Source: Bacillota bacterium
GTDB lineage: Bacteria; Bacillota; Sulfobacillia; Sulfobacillales; Sulfobacillaceae
DNA: 32,582 bases
Reading direction: 5' to 3'
Assembly: GCA_021821465.1 (NCBI GenBank)
Contig: JAKACM010000049.1
Span: forward strand, 1-32,582
Part shown: in pieces, positions 8,137 through 15,628 of the stretch
How the letters are laid out: the number at the start of each line of letters is the position of its first letter
How positions within the stretch are numbered: position 1 is the stretch's first letter
Translations under genes and position numbers: made by a program
The notes under the pieces: generated by a model
Told to the model about the DNA's origin: nothing
Databases searched by the model: none
The model's input: only the letters and a program-made list of their open reading frames with translations

Positions 8137-8710
8137 AACAACGGGCATAACTGTCCCGATCCAGCCAGTCATTTTTATAGAGTCCGTCCAGCCAGTCGTT
8201 TCGCAAGGCTGGGCGGAATCGAATAGCTTCCTGAAAATTTGCGCTCAGCTGCTGTTGGGTATCGGAGGGCATGCTGAGTCGGGATATTGCTACACGCAAA
8301 GACAAAACCGCCTGTTGATCGCTAATCACCGCTTCCGTCGGAACGCGGTCCAAAAGCTCTCGGCTCTCGAGAATATGAAGGGCCTCCTCCGGATCGATGC
8401 GGCCGGAGCGACGGGAGATCCGCAATTCGACCTCCCCAACCCGAATAGGAAACCCATCCTCGGGCCAATCTTTCAACTCGCTCAACAGGCTATCGCGAAT
8501 CTCTCGTTCTTCACTTTCGAGTTCTTTGAGTTCCCGGCGAATCGTGGCCAATCGCAAAATGATTTGAGCCATGTGGGAGCCAATCATTTTTTTGGGCGGC
8601 AACGTCTTCTGTTCCCCCTCCGCTTGGTGTCTTGCTCTACTGTTATGCATAAGTGGCGGAGAGAAATTTAGACCACCCGAAAGAGAAAAAATCATTAAGA
8701 CTTCCACCAT
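8093..8710 (-). CDS. Hypothetical coiled-coil protein
   Basis: Up to 205 residues and no family recognised. A clear coiled-coil segment (ATIRRELKELESEEREIRD) is followed by a small possibly beta-rich unit (FPIRVGEVELRISRRSGRID), a helical region (EEALHILESRELLDRV) and a C-terminal DWLDGLYKNDWLDRDSY segment with a repeated NDWLD. It follows the AcoX-type gene by 17 nt and probably shares its transcript. The start is uncertain: ATG 8710 and ATG 8695 (GGTGG, 8-nt spacer) precede a poorly structured 44 residues, and the compact domain begins near MIGSHMAQIIL. The opposite strand also has a long open frame here, but its translation lacks structure. The 3' end overlaps the GH1 gene by 44 bases. Confidence 0.55.
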   Translation of the reverse strand: MVEVLMIFSLSGGLNFSPPLMHNSRARHQAEGEQKTLPPKKMIGSHMAQIILRLATIRRELKELESEEREIRDSLLSELKDWPEDGFPIRVGEVELRISRRSGRIDPEEALHILESRELLDRVPTEAVISDQQAVLSLRVAISRLSMPSDTQQQLSANFQEAIRFRPALRNDWLDGLYKNDWLDRDSYARCFKERKPVVPVLVVR

Positions 8711-8727
8711 ACCGCCTATTCCCGTTA

Positions 8728-9708
8728 TTAGTCCCAGTGGGCGGAATAATTGAGAATTTTTGCCGGGTCCAGAACATATGGACCATCTCGGATCACCTGC
8801 AGTGTCACCACTTCACCTGGCCGCAACACCACAGTGCGCTCCCCGTCCAAGGCCAAAGAGCCCCCTTCGGCCCGTTGCCAAGTGATGGGTTGTCCTAAAG
8901 AGACAGCTTTCGTCTGCTTCACATAAAAAGGGGTAATCAGGCCGGGTGCCAACACCGCCCACGTCTTTTCTCCGGGGGGGCCGTCATCCAAGGCAATTTC
9001 CACGGCCCGGTCGTCCCCGGAGCCGATAGGGTGGATAAAGCCGCCGACATTGGATAAACCGGGGCGAACGGGATCGGCTATTGTCAAAAGCAGCCTTTCG
9101 ACATCATCGGCGTGCCATACGGCTAAGGCTCCGGTGTAAGTCTGATGCACCAAAGCCACATCGATTAAGGCTAATTCTTCATGACCGTTTTGCTGCTTGA
9201 CATGTATCAATTTGGCCTGACAACCGACGTCCAGGGGATCGTCGCCGCGGGCTACATAAAGAGCGGCAGCATATCCCGCGGCAGTCTGATCCCCGGTCCA
9301 ACAAGCCACGTTATTGGTGCCGCCGGCAATAGGCAGAATCGGGATATTGAGACGGGCCTGCGCAATATTACGCTGAGTGCCGTCTCCCCCCACACTCACA
9401 ATGAGGTGTGCTCCTTGTTGTTGCAGCCGCCACGCCCAGTCTATCGTGGAATGGCCATTGCTCGGCTCTCTTTCTCCGTCGATAAGCCGTACCGGCAATA
9501 TACTGGCCAGTTCATGAAATGCATAACGGCCAAAGCCTTCATAATCATCAATCATCAAGACTTCCGTTCCGGGAATTCCGGCCATTCCCGCGAAAATTCT
9601 CCGTACCGCCAACATTTTTTCCGGCGCCGACTGTAACGAAGCCGCCGCCACTAACCGTCTGATATCGCGACCGGCCATGGGATTGACAATTAAACCAATT
9701 GTGGGCAT
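8728..9708 (-). CDS. ATP-NAD kinase-like protein, AcoX type
   Basis: A 326-residue protein of the NAD-kinase/diacylglycerol-kinase superfamily. It shows GLIVNPMAGRDIRR at the N-terminus, SVGGDGTQRN (GGDGT 107-111), and PIAGGTNN (129-133) where NAD kinases have the GTxN element. The long insertion and C-terminal GERTVVLRPGEVV strand fit the AcoX subgroup, named from acetoin-catabolism operons; its reaction is not settled. No acetoin dehydrogenase genes are in view, so the symbol is withheld. The ATG is preceded by AAGGTGAG, which overlaps the marR stop codon, so the two genes are translated in tandem. The coiled-coil gene follows. Confidence 0.8.
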   Translation of the reverse strand: MPTIGLIVNPMAGRDIRRLVAAASLQSAPEKMLAVRRIFAGMAGIPGTEVLMIDDYEGFGRYAFHELASILPVRLIDGEREPSNGHSTIDWAWRLQQQGAHLIVSVGGDGTQRNIAQARLNIPILPIAGGTNNVACWTGDQTAAGYAAALYVARGDDPLDVGCQAKLIHVKQQNGHEELALIDVALVHQTYTGALAVWHADDVERLLLTIADPVRPGLSNVGGFIHPIGSGDDRAVEIALDDGPPGEKTWAVLAPGLITPFYVKQTKAVSLGQPITWQRAEGGSLALDGERTVVLRPGEVVTLQVIRDGPYVLDPAKILNYSAHWD

Positions 9709-9720
9709 TCACCACTCACC

Positions 9721-10161
9721 TTATTGTTCCTCGGTAAAGACCGGAGGTATGAGTTTGTTCAGTAAATATATCAGTTGATCCCGCTCTTGTTCCGTCAGCC
9801 TGGCATCTGCCTCCTCGGCCAAAATTTTAACCCGCTCCCTACGCTGCCGGGCCAATAACCCTGATCCTTCTTCTGACAGTCTGAGCCAGACTAGTCGCCG
9901 GTCCTGGGGATCTCGTTCCTTGCATAACATTTGCTTGAGAACCAAAGCATCCACCGCCCGTGTGGCGGTAGGCGCAGATACTTGGAGATGTTTAGCCATG
10001 TCCATCAATGTTAACGTTTGGCGGTCCCGGATCAGGTATAAAATGTGGTATTGGGTAGGTGTAATGTGTTCCGGCCTACGATCCTTGGCAAATGAGCGCG
10101 TCATCATGCGCAACACACGAAACAGGGCATCAAATAATGATTCGGCCTTTTCTTCGTTCAC
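9721..10161 (-). CDS. MarR-family transcriptional regulator
   Basis: A 146-residue winged-helix protein. Residues 33-100 hold the DNA-binding domain: ITPTQYHILYLI, the recognition-helix region MDMAKHLQVSAPTATRAVDAL, and the wing DPQDRRLVWLRLSEEG, whose Asp-x-Arg-Arg motif is typical of the family. Flanking helices form the dimer interface. MarR proteins usually repress their own operon and a divergent gene and respond to small aromatic or oxidising ligands; the ligand here is unknown. The start is GTG 10159-10161 with GGAGGAG ending 7 nt upstream. The AcoX-type gene follows with its ribosome binding site on the marR stop, and the P1 peptidase is divergent, making it the likely target. Confidence 0.88.
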   Translation of the reverse strand: MNEEKAESLFDALFRVLRMMTRSFAKDRRPEHITPTQYHILYLIRDRQTLTLMDMAKHLQVSAPTATRAVDALVLKQMLCKERDPQDRRLVWLRLSEEGSGLLARQRRERVKILAEEADARLTEQERDQLIYLLNKLIPPVFTEEQ

Positions 10162-10476
10162 AATTTTCTCCTCCCGACAGATAGCATCAGCATACCATCA
10201 AACCTTGGAACTCGAACAGAGTATGTGCGAAAACCTCAAAATCTTGAGAGTTTTGTCAGATAGACAGCCTTCTTGGTTGATAAAAGCGAAAAACAACAAA
10301 AATCCTCAGAGCCTAAACATCCTCTTTCAAACATCTGAGAAAGCCCGGATGTAAAAAGCAACAGTTCCCTCCCTGCCGGCAATATTCCCATTCGTTGAGA
10401 TATTATGGAGGGGGTATTCAAAGCGGCAAGATCAACTGAGATCGGTTATGGCCGGAAAAAGGATCGGTGAAATGCG
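10162..10476. promoter_or_regulatory. Divergent marR / P1-peptidase intergenic region with a candidate operator
   Basis: This 315-bp spacer holds no convincing gene. CTCAA-AATC-TTGAG (10235-10248) is a perfect 5-bp inverted repeat in an AT-rich context about 75 bp upstream of marR and fits the size of a MarR half-site pair. A second, wider repeat (CTCAGA near 10305, TCTGAG near 10333) has a 23-nt gap. A 21-codon frame (ATG 10405 to TGA 10468-10470) ends just before the peptidase start but lacks a clear binding site. Promoter elements could not be assigned with confidence. Confidence 0.35.
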
Positions 10477-11448
10477 ATGGCAAATATGCAAGGTTACGAT
10501 ATTTTTCCCGGAACGATGAAAGTTCCTGACATAAGAATCGGTACGGTAAGTGATCACATCAAGGGAACCGGAATCACGGCCTTATTGCTTCCTGCAGGAT
10601 CATTTGCTTCGGTGGATGTGGCGGGAGGAGCACCTGCCACCCGGGAAACCCCGGTGCTCGCACCCGCCAATCTCGTCCCCGGGGCTGATGCCATCATCCT
10701 CACGGGCGGTAGTGCACTGGGATTGGAAACCGCAGATGGGGCTCAGAGAGTTCTTCGCAGATATCACCGCGGATTTACCTTAGCAAATATCCATATACCT
10801 ATCGTGGTGGCGGCGTCCATTTTTGATCTTGATTATGGGCAAGCCGAGCCTCCCACACTGGAAGACGGGAAAGAGGCTATGCAAAAAGCCATGGAAGAAC
10901 CACCCTCGAACCTTGTTCCGGAAGGTTCTCAGGGTGCCGGAACCGGAGCTACCGTCGGAAAGTCCTTGGGAGCGGGGTTAGCGATGAAAGGTGGTCAGGC
11001 TTGTGTCAGTCTCGTCACTCCCGGTGGTCTTGTGCTCGCAGCTTTAGTGGTGGTCAACGCTTTGGGCAGCATCGTGGACAAAAACGGCCGAATTTTAGCC
11101 GGGCCCAGGGACGAAAACGGCAAGCCTCAAGCGACGACACCGGCGATGTGGGAGAGAAGTTCCGCCATGCCCTCCCCGGGTCAATCCACCACCATCGGCG
11201 CGATTATCACTAATGCACGTCTGTCCAAGATCGAACTGCTCCGAGTATGCCGCATGGGCCACGACGGTCTGGCCCGGGCTATCGATCCCGTGCATACACC
11301 ATGGGACGGGGATACGCTTTTTGCCGTATCGACCGGAGACTTCCCCGCCGATCCGGGGCTGGTGGGAACCGTGGCGGCCCATGCCGTATCCTTGGCTATC
11401 AGGCGAGCCGTGATTCTGGCCAATACTCCCTCCCATCCCCATGGATGA
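10477..11448 (+). CDS. P1-family peptidase (DmpA/BapA-type aminopeptidase)
   Basis: A 323-residue autoprocessing N-terminal-nucleophile hydrolase of MEROPS family P1, which includes D-aminopeptidase DmpA, beta-peptidyl aminopeptidases and nylon-oligomer hydrolase NylC. The N-terminal part has GSFASVDVAGGAPATRET and IILTGGSALGLETADG. The self-cleavage site should be at S237-T238 in QSTTIGAIITNARL, which would free Thr238 as the nucleophile; DmpA uses Ser and NylC uses Thr at this point. DGDTLFAVSTG near the C-terminus is another family signature. Substrate cannot be predicted. The ATG 10477 has GGTGA 6 nt upstream. It is divergent from marR, which may regulate it. Confidence 0.88.
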   Translation: MANMQGYDIFPGTMKVPDIRIGTVSDHIKGTGITALLLPAGSFASVDVAGGAPATRETPVLAPANLVPGADAIILTGGSALGLETADGAQRVLRRYHRGFTLANIHIPIVVAASIFDLDYGQAEPPTLEDGKEAMQKAMEEPPSNLVPEGSQGAGTGATVGKSLGAGLAMKGGQACVSLVTPGGLVLAALVVVNALGSIVDKNGRILAGPRDENGKPQATTPAMWERSSAMPSPGQSTTIGAIITNARLSKIELLRVCRMGHDGLARAIDPVHTPWDGDTLFAVSTGDFPADPGLVGTVAAHAVSLAIRRAVILANTPSHPHG

Positions 11449-11471
11449 GATTTAGCCATGGACAGAAGTCA

Positions 11472-11514
11472 CCCCTCAACTTATGAGATCCCATGATACT
11501 GATAAGTTGAGGGG
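11472..11514. repeat. Perfect 13-bp inverted repeat without T-run
   Basis: CCCCTCAACTTAT (11472-11484) and ATAAGTTGAGGGG (11502-11514) are perfect complements separated by 17 nt. The hairpin lies between the convergent P1 peptidase and transporter genes. Neither strand has a following T-tract, so it is not a textbook intrinsic terminator. It may protect 3' ends or block read-through in both directions. Confidence 0.6.
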
Positions 11515-11591
11515 GAGGCGGAGTCTAAAACATCTTTATATTAATCCCACGAATCCTTAGATCCCCATCACCCAAGCTAGAGAAGAGAGAT

Positions 11592-11625
11592 GCCCCGGAA
11601 CGGAAGACTCACGGATCCCCGGGGC
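11592..11625 (-). terminator. Probable terminator of the taurine-type ABC operon
   Basis: GCCCCGG (11592-11598) and CCGGGGC (11619-11625) form a GC-rich stem just past the stop codon of the ATPase gene. On the minus strand it is followed by ATCTCTCTTCTCT, which is U-rich but interrupted, so termination may be partial. Confidence 0.45.
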
Positions 11626-11629
11626 GTTA

Positions 11630-12412
11630 TCAAGGTGCCACCTGAGAAGAGTGAGCGGATGGCCTGAGAATGTTCAGAACCGTCTTTTTATACCGCAGAA
11701 ATTCCGGAGACAGGCTCACATCCCATTGCCTGGGCCTGCCCAAGTCGATGGGAATGTCGGAGGCGATCTTGCCGGGTCGGGGTGTCATCACCACCACCCG
11801 GTCAGCCAGGATAATCGCTTCTTCGACATCATGGGTAATAAAGAGGACCGTCGGGCGCAGTCGCTCCCACAAAGACAGCAAAAACCGCTGCATTTCGGTA
11901 CGAGTTTGTGCGTCCAATGCTCCGAACGGTTCATCCATCAGCAGAATTTCGGGTTCGGTAATCAGGGCGCGCGCGATGGCTGCACGCTGCTGCATGCCCC
12001 CTGAAAGCTGATAGGGAAAATGCTTCTCAAATCCTTTGAGACCTACGGTATCAATAATGGCATCAATCTTTTGTTCATGCTGCGACTTTTTTCCTTCCCG
12101 CAAAGTCAATCCCAAAGCGATATTGTCGAACACACTCATCCAAGGAAACAAAGAAGGCTGTTGAAATACCACCACCCGCTCCGGGCCCGGCTTATCCACA
12201 AGATTTCCGTCCAAAAGGATTTGGCCTTGACTGGGACGTTCAAACCCGGCCAGCATGTTCAGGATCGTCGTCTTTCCGCAACCGGACGGACCGACGATGC
12301 ACAAAAATTCTCCGTCATCCATCGACATATTCACGTGGTCTACAGCCAACACCGGCGGCGACCCGCGCTTAGTAGGAGGATAGAATTTGGTTAAGGTTTT
12401 CAGTTCAATCAC
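11630..12412 (-). CDS. ABC transporter ATP-binding protein (taurine/sulfonate/nitrate type)
   Basis: A 260-residue cytoplasmic ATPase of the SsuB/TauB/NrtD group. Walker A is GPSGCGKTT (41-49), the signature LSGGMQQ (136-142), Walker B ILLMDEP (156-162), the D-loop GALD, and the H-loop histidine is in [10 protein letters not shown]. It would drive the permease encoded two genes upstream. The start is GTG 12410-12412 with AAGGAG and an 8-nt spacer. It is the last gene of the riboswitch-controlled operon and lies beyond a strong hairpin at the end of the binding-protein gene. The substrate is not readable from the ATPase. Confidence 0.9.
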   Translation of the reverse strand: MIELKTLTKFYPPTKRGSPPVLAVDHVNMSMDDGEFLCIVGPSGCGKTTILNMLAGFERPSQGQILLDGNLVDKPGPERVVVFQQPSLFPWMSVFDNIALGLTLREGKKSQHEQKIDAIIDTVGLKGFEKHFPYQLSGGMQQRAAIARALITEPEILLMDEPFGALDAQTRTEMQRFLLSLWERLRPTVLFITHDVEEAIILADRVVVMTPRPGKIASDIPIDLGRPRQWDVSLSPEFLRYKKTVLNILRPSAHSSQVAP

Positions 12413-12446
12413 AATGCCAGCTCCTTCACGAACTGCAATCGATCAC

Positions 12447-12469
12447 TTCCTAAGGAACCTCCTTAGGAA
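12447..12469 (-). other. Intercistronic hairpin at the binding-protein/ATPase junction
   Basis: TTCCTAAGG and CCTTAGGAA are perfect 9-bp arms around a 5-nt loop, and the hairpin includes the stop codon of the binding-protein gene. The upstream arm and loop spell AAGGAGG on the minus strand, a perfect Shine-Dalgarno core that is buried in the stem and not spaced for the GTG of the ATPase gene. There is no U-tract, so mRNA processing or 3'-end protection is more likely than termination. Confidence 0.6.
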
Positions 12470-13527
12470 CCGCTCTTCTGAGAGTTCTTATACACACTCT
12501 GGGCAAAAGCGGGATCCACATATTGACTGATATGGCTGGGAACGCTGCTAATCTGCCCTGTTTGTTTCAACCACGCCGCGGCCGACGACAACGACTTGGT
12601 CACCAAGGAGTTTTTAACGGTACTGGTTGTGCCCATACGCCGGCTTGTGAGTTCCTGGGCCAAGGTTGTAAATTTTAGACCCTGTGCCTGAGACTTGGCG
12701 GACTGAGCAGTGATTCCGTTCAGTTTAGCGATATCTTGATAGGATTTTGTCGGATGTGCATGAAAGAATTTCACACCCGCTTCTTCCGCCTGAATAAACT
12801 GATCGACCAATTTCGGATTCTTCGCGGCGAAGTGCGAGTTCGTTACCGCGAGGTTAAAGATCGGAGCGGCATTCACCTGATTTTGGTCATAAATCAGAAA
12901 GCGGCCGTGGTCCTGCTGCATTTCATTGCTAAAGGGAGCCCAGGTGTAGGCCGCATTGATTTGTCCCGTCTTCCATGCCGACACCATGTTGGGTGGGGCC
13001 ATATTCCTGATATGCACCGAAGAAATCGGAATATGGTGCATTTTCAAGGCTGTGTCCAACTCAAACGGCGAGGTGGAACCTGATACCAAGGCCACCGTTT
13101 TTCCTTCCAAATTTCTCAAAGAGCGAATGTGACTGCCATTTTTTACGACCAATCCCTCGGCGGTAGTATAGCGTTCCATGGCCCACACGACTTTTAGAGG
13201 CACTCCGCGGGCAATGGCGGATGCGGTGGGAGGATTCCCCAATGTCGTCATGAAATCCAGAGATCCTGAGGCCAGTGATGTCAATGCATCCGGTCCGGAA
13301 GAAAAATATTTTAGTTGCACGTTGGCATGCATGTACTTCTGAAAGAATTTTTGTTCAATCGCTACGGATTCCGGATCCGGCGCATTTTCGTATCCAATGG
13401 TCACGGTGGGTTTTTGGTTGGCTGCAGACGTTGTGCCGCAGCCGGCTAAAAACGCCACGAATGGTAAGGTCGCTGCTCCAATCACCAATGTTCTCACTGG
13501 TGCTTTATGTCGCATAAATTCACGCAA
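12463..13527 (-). CDS. ABC transporter substrate-binding lipoprotein (TauA/SsuA/NMT1 type)
   Basis: About 354 residues. A Lys/Arg-rich N-terminus and hydrophobic segment lead to the lipobox FLAGCG, so the protein is exported and lipid-anchored on the outer face of the membrane. The mature part has the pattern of taurine/sulfonate/nitrate binding proteins: TVTIGYENAPDPESVA, SGSLDFMTTLGNPP, AMERYTTAEGLVV, LEGKTVALVSGS, and AWKTGQINAAYTWAPF. The TauA-like GY-x-x-x-PDPE start hints at a sulfonate or a similar small zwitterion, but this is only similarity of pattern. I prefer TTG 13525-13527, since the GGGGG site is 9 nt upstream; TTG 13533 would be only 3 nt from it. Confidence 0.85.
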   Translation of the reverse strand: MREFMRHKAPVRTLVIGAATLPFVAFLAGCGTTSAANQKPTVTIGYENAPDPESVAIEQKFFQKYMHANVQLKYFSSGPDALTSLASGSLDFMTTLGNPPTASAIARGVPLKVVWAMERYTTAEGLVVKNGSHIRSLRNLEGKTVALVSGSTSPFELDTALKMHHIPISSVHIRNMAPPNMVSAWKTGQINAAYTWAPFSNEMQQDHGRFLIYDQNQVNAAPIFNLAVTNSHFAAKNPKLVDQFIQAEEAGVKFFHAHPTKSYQDIAKLNGITAQSAKSQAQGLKFTTLAQELTSRRMGTTSTVKNSLVTKSLSSAAAWLKQTGQISSVPSHISQYVDPAFAQSVYKNSQKSGS

Positions 13528-13632
13528 TATCAAAATCCCCCTTTAATCTTGTTGCATATTCGAAAGGATTGACAATGGAATCCAATACACACCCAGAAGT
13601 AAGGATAACTGCCACTCATCTCTTGTGAGTCC

Positions 13633-14487
13633 CTAGGCCTTTCCCTTCCAAGGCGTCACGCGGTGTTCGATACCGCGGATAATGAGTTCCATGCCATAAC
13701 CAAGAAATCCAATAATCACAATTCCTACGAAAACTACACCTATCTGCAGTTCATTTCCGGCAGATTCGATCATCCAGCCAAGACCTTTAGATGCCGCGAT
13801 CATCTCAGCCGCCACAAGACAGGTCCAAGCGATACCAATTCCGACTCGCATGCCGGTAAAAATTTCGGGCAAAGCCGAGGGAAAAATCACATAGCGAAAT
13901 AATTGCCGCTTGTTAGCCCCTAAGCATTGGGCCGCTCGGATACGCGTTTCCTGGGCGCTTTTGACACCACTCATAGCACTAATGATGATAATAGGGATGG
14001 TACAAAAGAAAATCAGCACGACTTTCGAAGTTTCCCCAATTCCAAACCAGACGATCATGACGGGAATGTAGGCTAAAGGCGGAATGGGGCGCAAGAATTG
14101 CAACAAGGGATCAATGGCTAAAAATACCCAGTCGGTGGAAGCCATCCAGAATCCGATAGGAATTCCCACCACCACGGCCGCTAAAAACCCGGCGCTGATT
14201 CGTCCCATACTATAGAGCGTGCTGGTTAAAAGCGGAACGCCGCTGTAGCCCGAAATCGCCACCGTAAAGAAATCATGAAGGACCGAGCCGGGAGAGGGCA
14301 AAGCGGTCGAAGACACCATGTTAAGAGCTGTAATCAGCCACCACAACGCAATAACGATTGCCGCCACCAACCATGGAACATAACCCTTATAAGGTTTCTT
14401 ATCCGCTACCCAAGTACTTGGTTCGCCGTCTGCAGTGGTGAGAGTCTCCTCGGCTTCCTCTTCGGAACTCACCCATGAATAACCCAT
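13633..14487 (-). CDS. ABC transporter permease (taurine/sulfonate/nitrate type)
   Basis: A 284-residue inner-membrane protein of the SsuC/TauC family. About six hydrophobic segments begin at residue 38 (VPWLVAAIVIALWWLITAL). The coupling loop that contacts the ATPase is RAAQCLGANKRQLFRYVIFPSALPEIFTGMR, which carries the family's EAA-type motif. FLRPIPPLAYIPVMIVWFGIGETSK is another strong family signature. An unusual acidic N-terminal extension of about 35 residues (SSEEEAEETLTTADGE) precedes the first helix. The start is ATG 14487 with AAGGAGG 10 nt upstream. It is the first gene after the c-di-AMP riboswitch. Gene order is permease, binding protein, ATPase. Confidence 0.9.
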   Translation of the reverse strand: MGYSWVSSEEEAEETLTTADGEPSTWVADKKPYKGYVPWLVAAIVIALWWLITALNMVSSTALPSPGSVLHDFFTVAISGYSGVPLLTSTLYSMGRISAGFLAAVVVGIPIGFWMASTDWVFLAIDPLLQFLRPIPPLAYIPVMIVWFGIGETSKVVLIFFCTIPIIIISAMSGVKSAQETRIRAAQCLGANKRQLFRYVIFPSALPEIFTGMRVGIGIAWTCLVAAEMIAASKGLGWMIESAGNELQIGVVFVGIVIIGFLGYGMELIIRGIEHRVTPWKGKA

Positions 14488-14552
14488 ATCAGGCGTACCT
14501 CCTTAGTAAGTCAGTGTCTCATCTCCCATCAATCGAAAAATCGCCAAATCTT

Positions 14553-14579
14553 AAAAAAAAGCCCGGGACAGCCCGGGCT
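14553..14579 (-). terminator. Intrinsic terminator of the c-di-AMP riboswitch
   Basis: AGCCCGGG and CCCGGGCT form an 8-bp perfect stem with a 4-nt loop, followed on the minus strand by eight T. It lies directly after the aptamer and about 65 nt before the permease start, as expected of a transcriptional expression platform. The segment GGGCT can also pair with AGCCC inside the conserved aptamer (14617-14622), which would give an antiterminator. Confidence 0.85.
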
Positions 14580-14690
14580 ATCAGTCCAAGCTTTCCATGC
14601 CGACGAGGTAAGCTGACGGGCTAGGGCGGAAAGCTGCCCCCTTACGTACGCCCCACAAATTGGGTCCCCCGTTCGTGTCAAGACACGATT
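14580..14690 (-). ncRNA. c-di-AMP riboswitch (ydaO/yuaA type)
   Basis: Read on the minus strand, the sequence carries the conserved ydaO/yuaA elements in order: CGGGGGACCCAATTTGTGGGG, a stem region with GGGGGCAG and CCGCCCTAG, then CCCGTCAGCTTACCTCG followed by TCGGCATGGAAAGC. This matches the aptamer core around the known CCCGACAGCTAAC segment. The class senses c-di-AMP and is usually an OFF switch that favours termination when the ligand is bound. Here it precedes a terminator and the taurine-type ABC importer. Known ydaO regulons cover potassium and osmolyte transport and cell-wall hydrolases, so the importer may take up an osmolyte. A 7-bp local hairpin (14673-14688) forms its 5' part. 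Confidence 0.85.
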
Positions 14691-14858
14691 TGGCGATTTA
14701 TTCAATTGATTCTTCGCTCGATTGCCATACTATGAGCAAAGAGAAATGATTGTTCTGTAATAGGTTACCACGAATCCTAACCGGTGGCAATTTCCGCTCA
14801 ATCTTCCCATCTTCCCGGTACTCTTGCGCTCATAATGCTTCCTGGGTGCCTTGTGCAT

Positions 14859-14887
14859 TTGACAAAATTGCCGTAACGCAATAAATT
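14859..14887 (+). promoter_or_regulatory. Sigma-A-type promoter of the histidine phosphatase gene
   Basis: TTGACA (14859-14864) is a perfect -35 box, followed after 17 bp by TAAATT (14882-14887, four of six matches to TATAAT). Transcription would start near 14894, about 65 nt before the TTG start codon. Confidence 0.6.
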
Positions 14888-14958
14888 CTCTCCATAGCCG
14901 TGTAAATTCGGTAATATATTCAGCATAGGATTTTTTCAATGGCAACGGAGGTCGTATT

Positions 14959-15600
14959 TTGCTCCCATATGCAGATGTTCTCTTAGTTCGGCATGGCGAA
15001 AGTGAAGCAAACCGCTCCGGGCAGCTTGCGCGCCGAAGCTGGGATCCACCGTTGACACAAAAGGGTGTTTTGCAATCAGAACGTCTGGCCACACAGCTTA
15101 TCACTGCCCCGGTGCATTATATTGTCACAAGCCCTTTATTGCGCGCTCGAGAAACCGTCGCACCTTTGAGCCGCATTCATCATATTCAACCCATCACGCT
15201 GGACGATCTGGCCGAAGTAGACTTGGGAGCATGGGACGGGCGTCGCCTTAAGGACCTCGAAACCGCTAATCTTCCTGATTTCATGGCATGGCGAAAAGAT
15301 CCTGAAGCCAATCCTCCCCCCGGCGGAGAAAATATTGTAAGCGTGGGAGAACGGGTGCTGGCCACTTTGGAAAGTTTTCTCGAAAATCACCGTCCGAGTG
15401 GTTTGACTGTGGCAGCCACCCATGCCGATTGCATCAAGGGGGCAGTCTTGGTGGTTCTCCAAACTCACGGACCCGCATCCCGACACATATTGGTTCCCAA
15501 TGCCGGGCAACTCCTCTTGCGCCACTTCGATAGGGGCCGTTGGACTATCATGTTTTCTCCCTTGTGCCAAGCGGAGGATGAAAATCAGAACTGGGACTGA
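14959..15600 (+). CDS. Histidine phosphatase family protein (phosphoglycerate-mutase-like)
   Basis: A 213-residue cytoplasmic phosphatase-fold protein. The phosphohistidine motif is LLVRHGESEAN (R11-H12-G13-E14), the second arginine is in TSPLLRARET, the acid/base glutamate is probably E86 in AEVDLGAWDG, and the second histidine is H155 in VAATHADCIKG. The sequence is of the GpmB/CobC-like branch, where members act on varied phosphorylated metabolites. The nearby BtuFCD-type importer makes an alpha-ribazole phosphatase role conceivable, but nothing in the motifs proves it. The start is TTG 14959, with GGAGG ending about 7 nt upstream, and a good promoter lies 72 bp before that. It converges on the winged-helix gene 28 nt away. 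Confidence 0.85.
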   Translation: MLPYADVLLVRHGESEANRSGQLARRSWDPPLTQKGVLQSERLATQLITAPVHYIVTSPLLRARETVAPLSRIHHIQPITLDDLAEVDLGAWDGRRLKDLETANLPDFMAWRKDPEANPPPGGENIVSVGERVLATLESFLENHRPSGLTVAATHADCIKGAVLVVLQTHGPASRHILVPNAGQLLLRHFDRGRWTIMFSPLCQAEDENQNWD

Positions 15601-15628
15601 CACCGCACACCCAAGAACCTGATCACAC

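Larger units (their letters stand above)
14538..14699 (-). repeat. 13-bp inverted repeat enclosing the riboswitch and terminator
   Basis: AAATCGCCAAATC (14538-14550) and GATTTGGCGATTT (14687-14699) are perfect 13-bp complements separated by 136 nt. One arm lies just before the riboswitch aptamer in the RNA and the other directly after the terminator U-tract, so in a read-through transcript they could form one helix around the whole regulatory element. Confidence 0.75.

Noticed and set aside
8042..8671. A 209-residue plus-strand open frame opposite the coiled-coil gene
   Set aside because: Its translation lacks domain-like structure, it starts inside the GH1 gene and has no ribosome binding site; the minus frame has clear heptads and operon context.
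10405..10470. A 21-codon ORF just before the P1 peptidase gene
   Set aside because: It lacks a convincing ribosome binding site, and the peptidase has its own GGTGA at good spacing, so coupling is not supported.
14730..15104. A 124-residue minus-strand frame upstream of the riboswitch
   Set aside because: It overlaps the histidine phosphatase gene, has unordered Arg/Cys-rich content, and is explained as a shadow frame.
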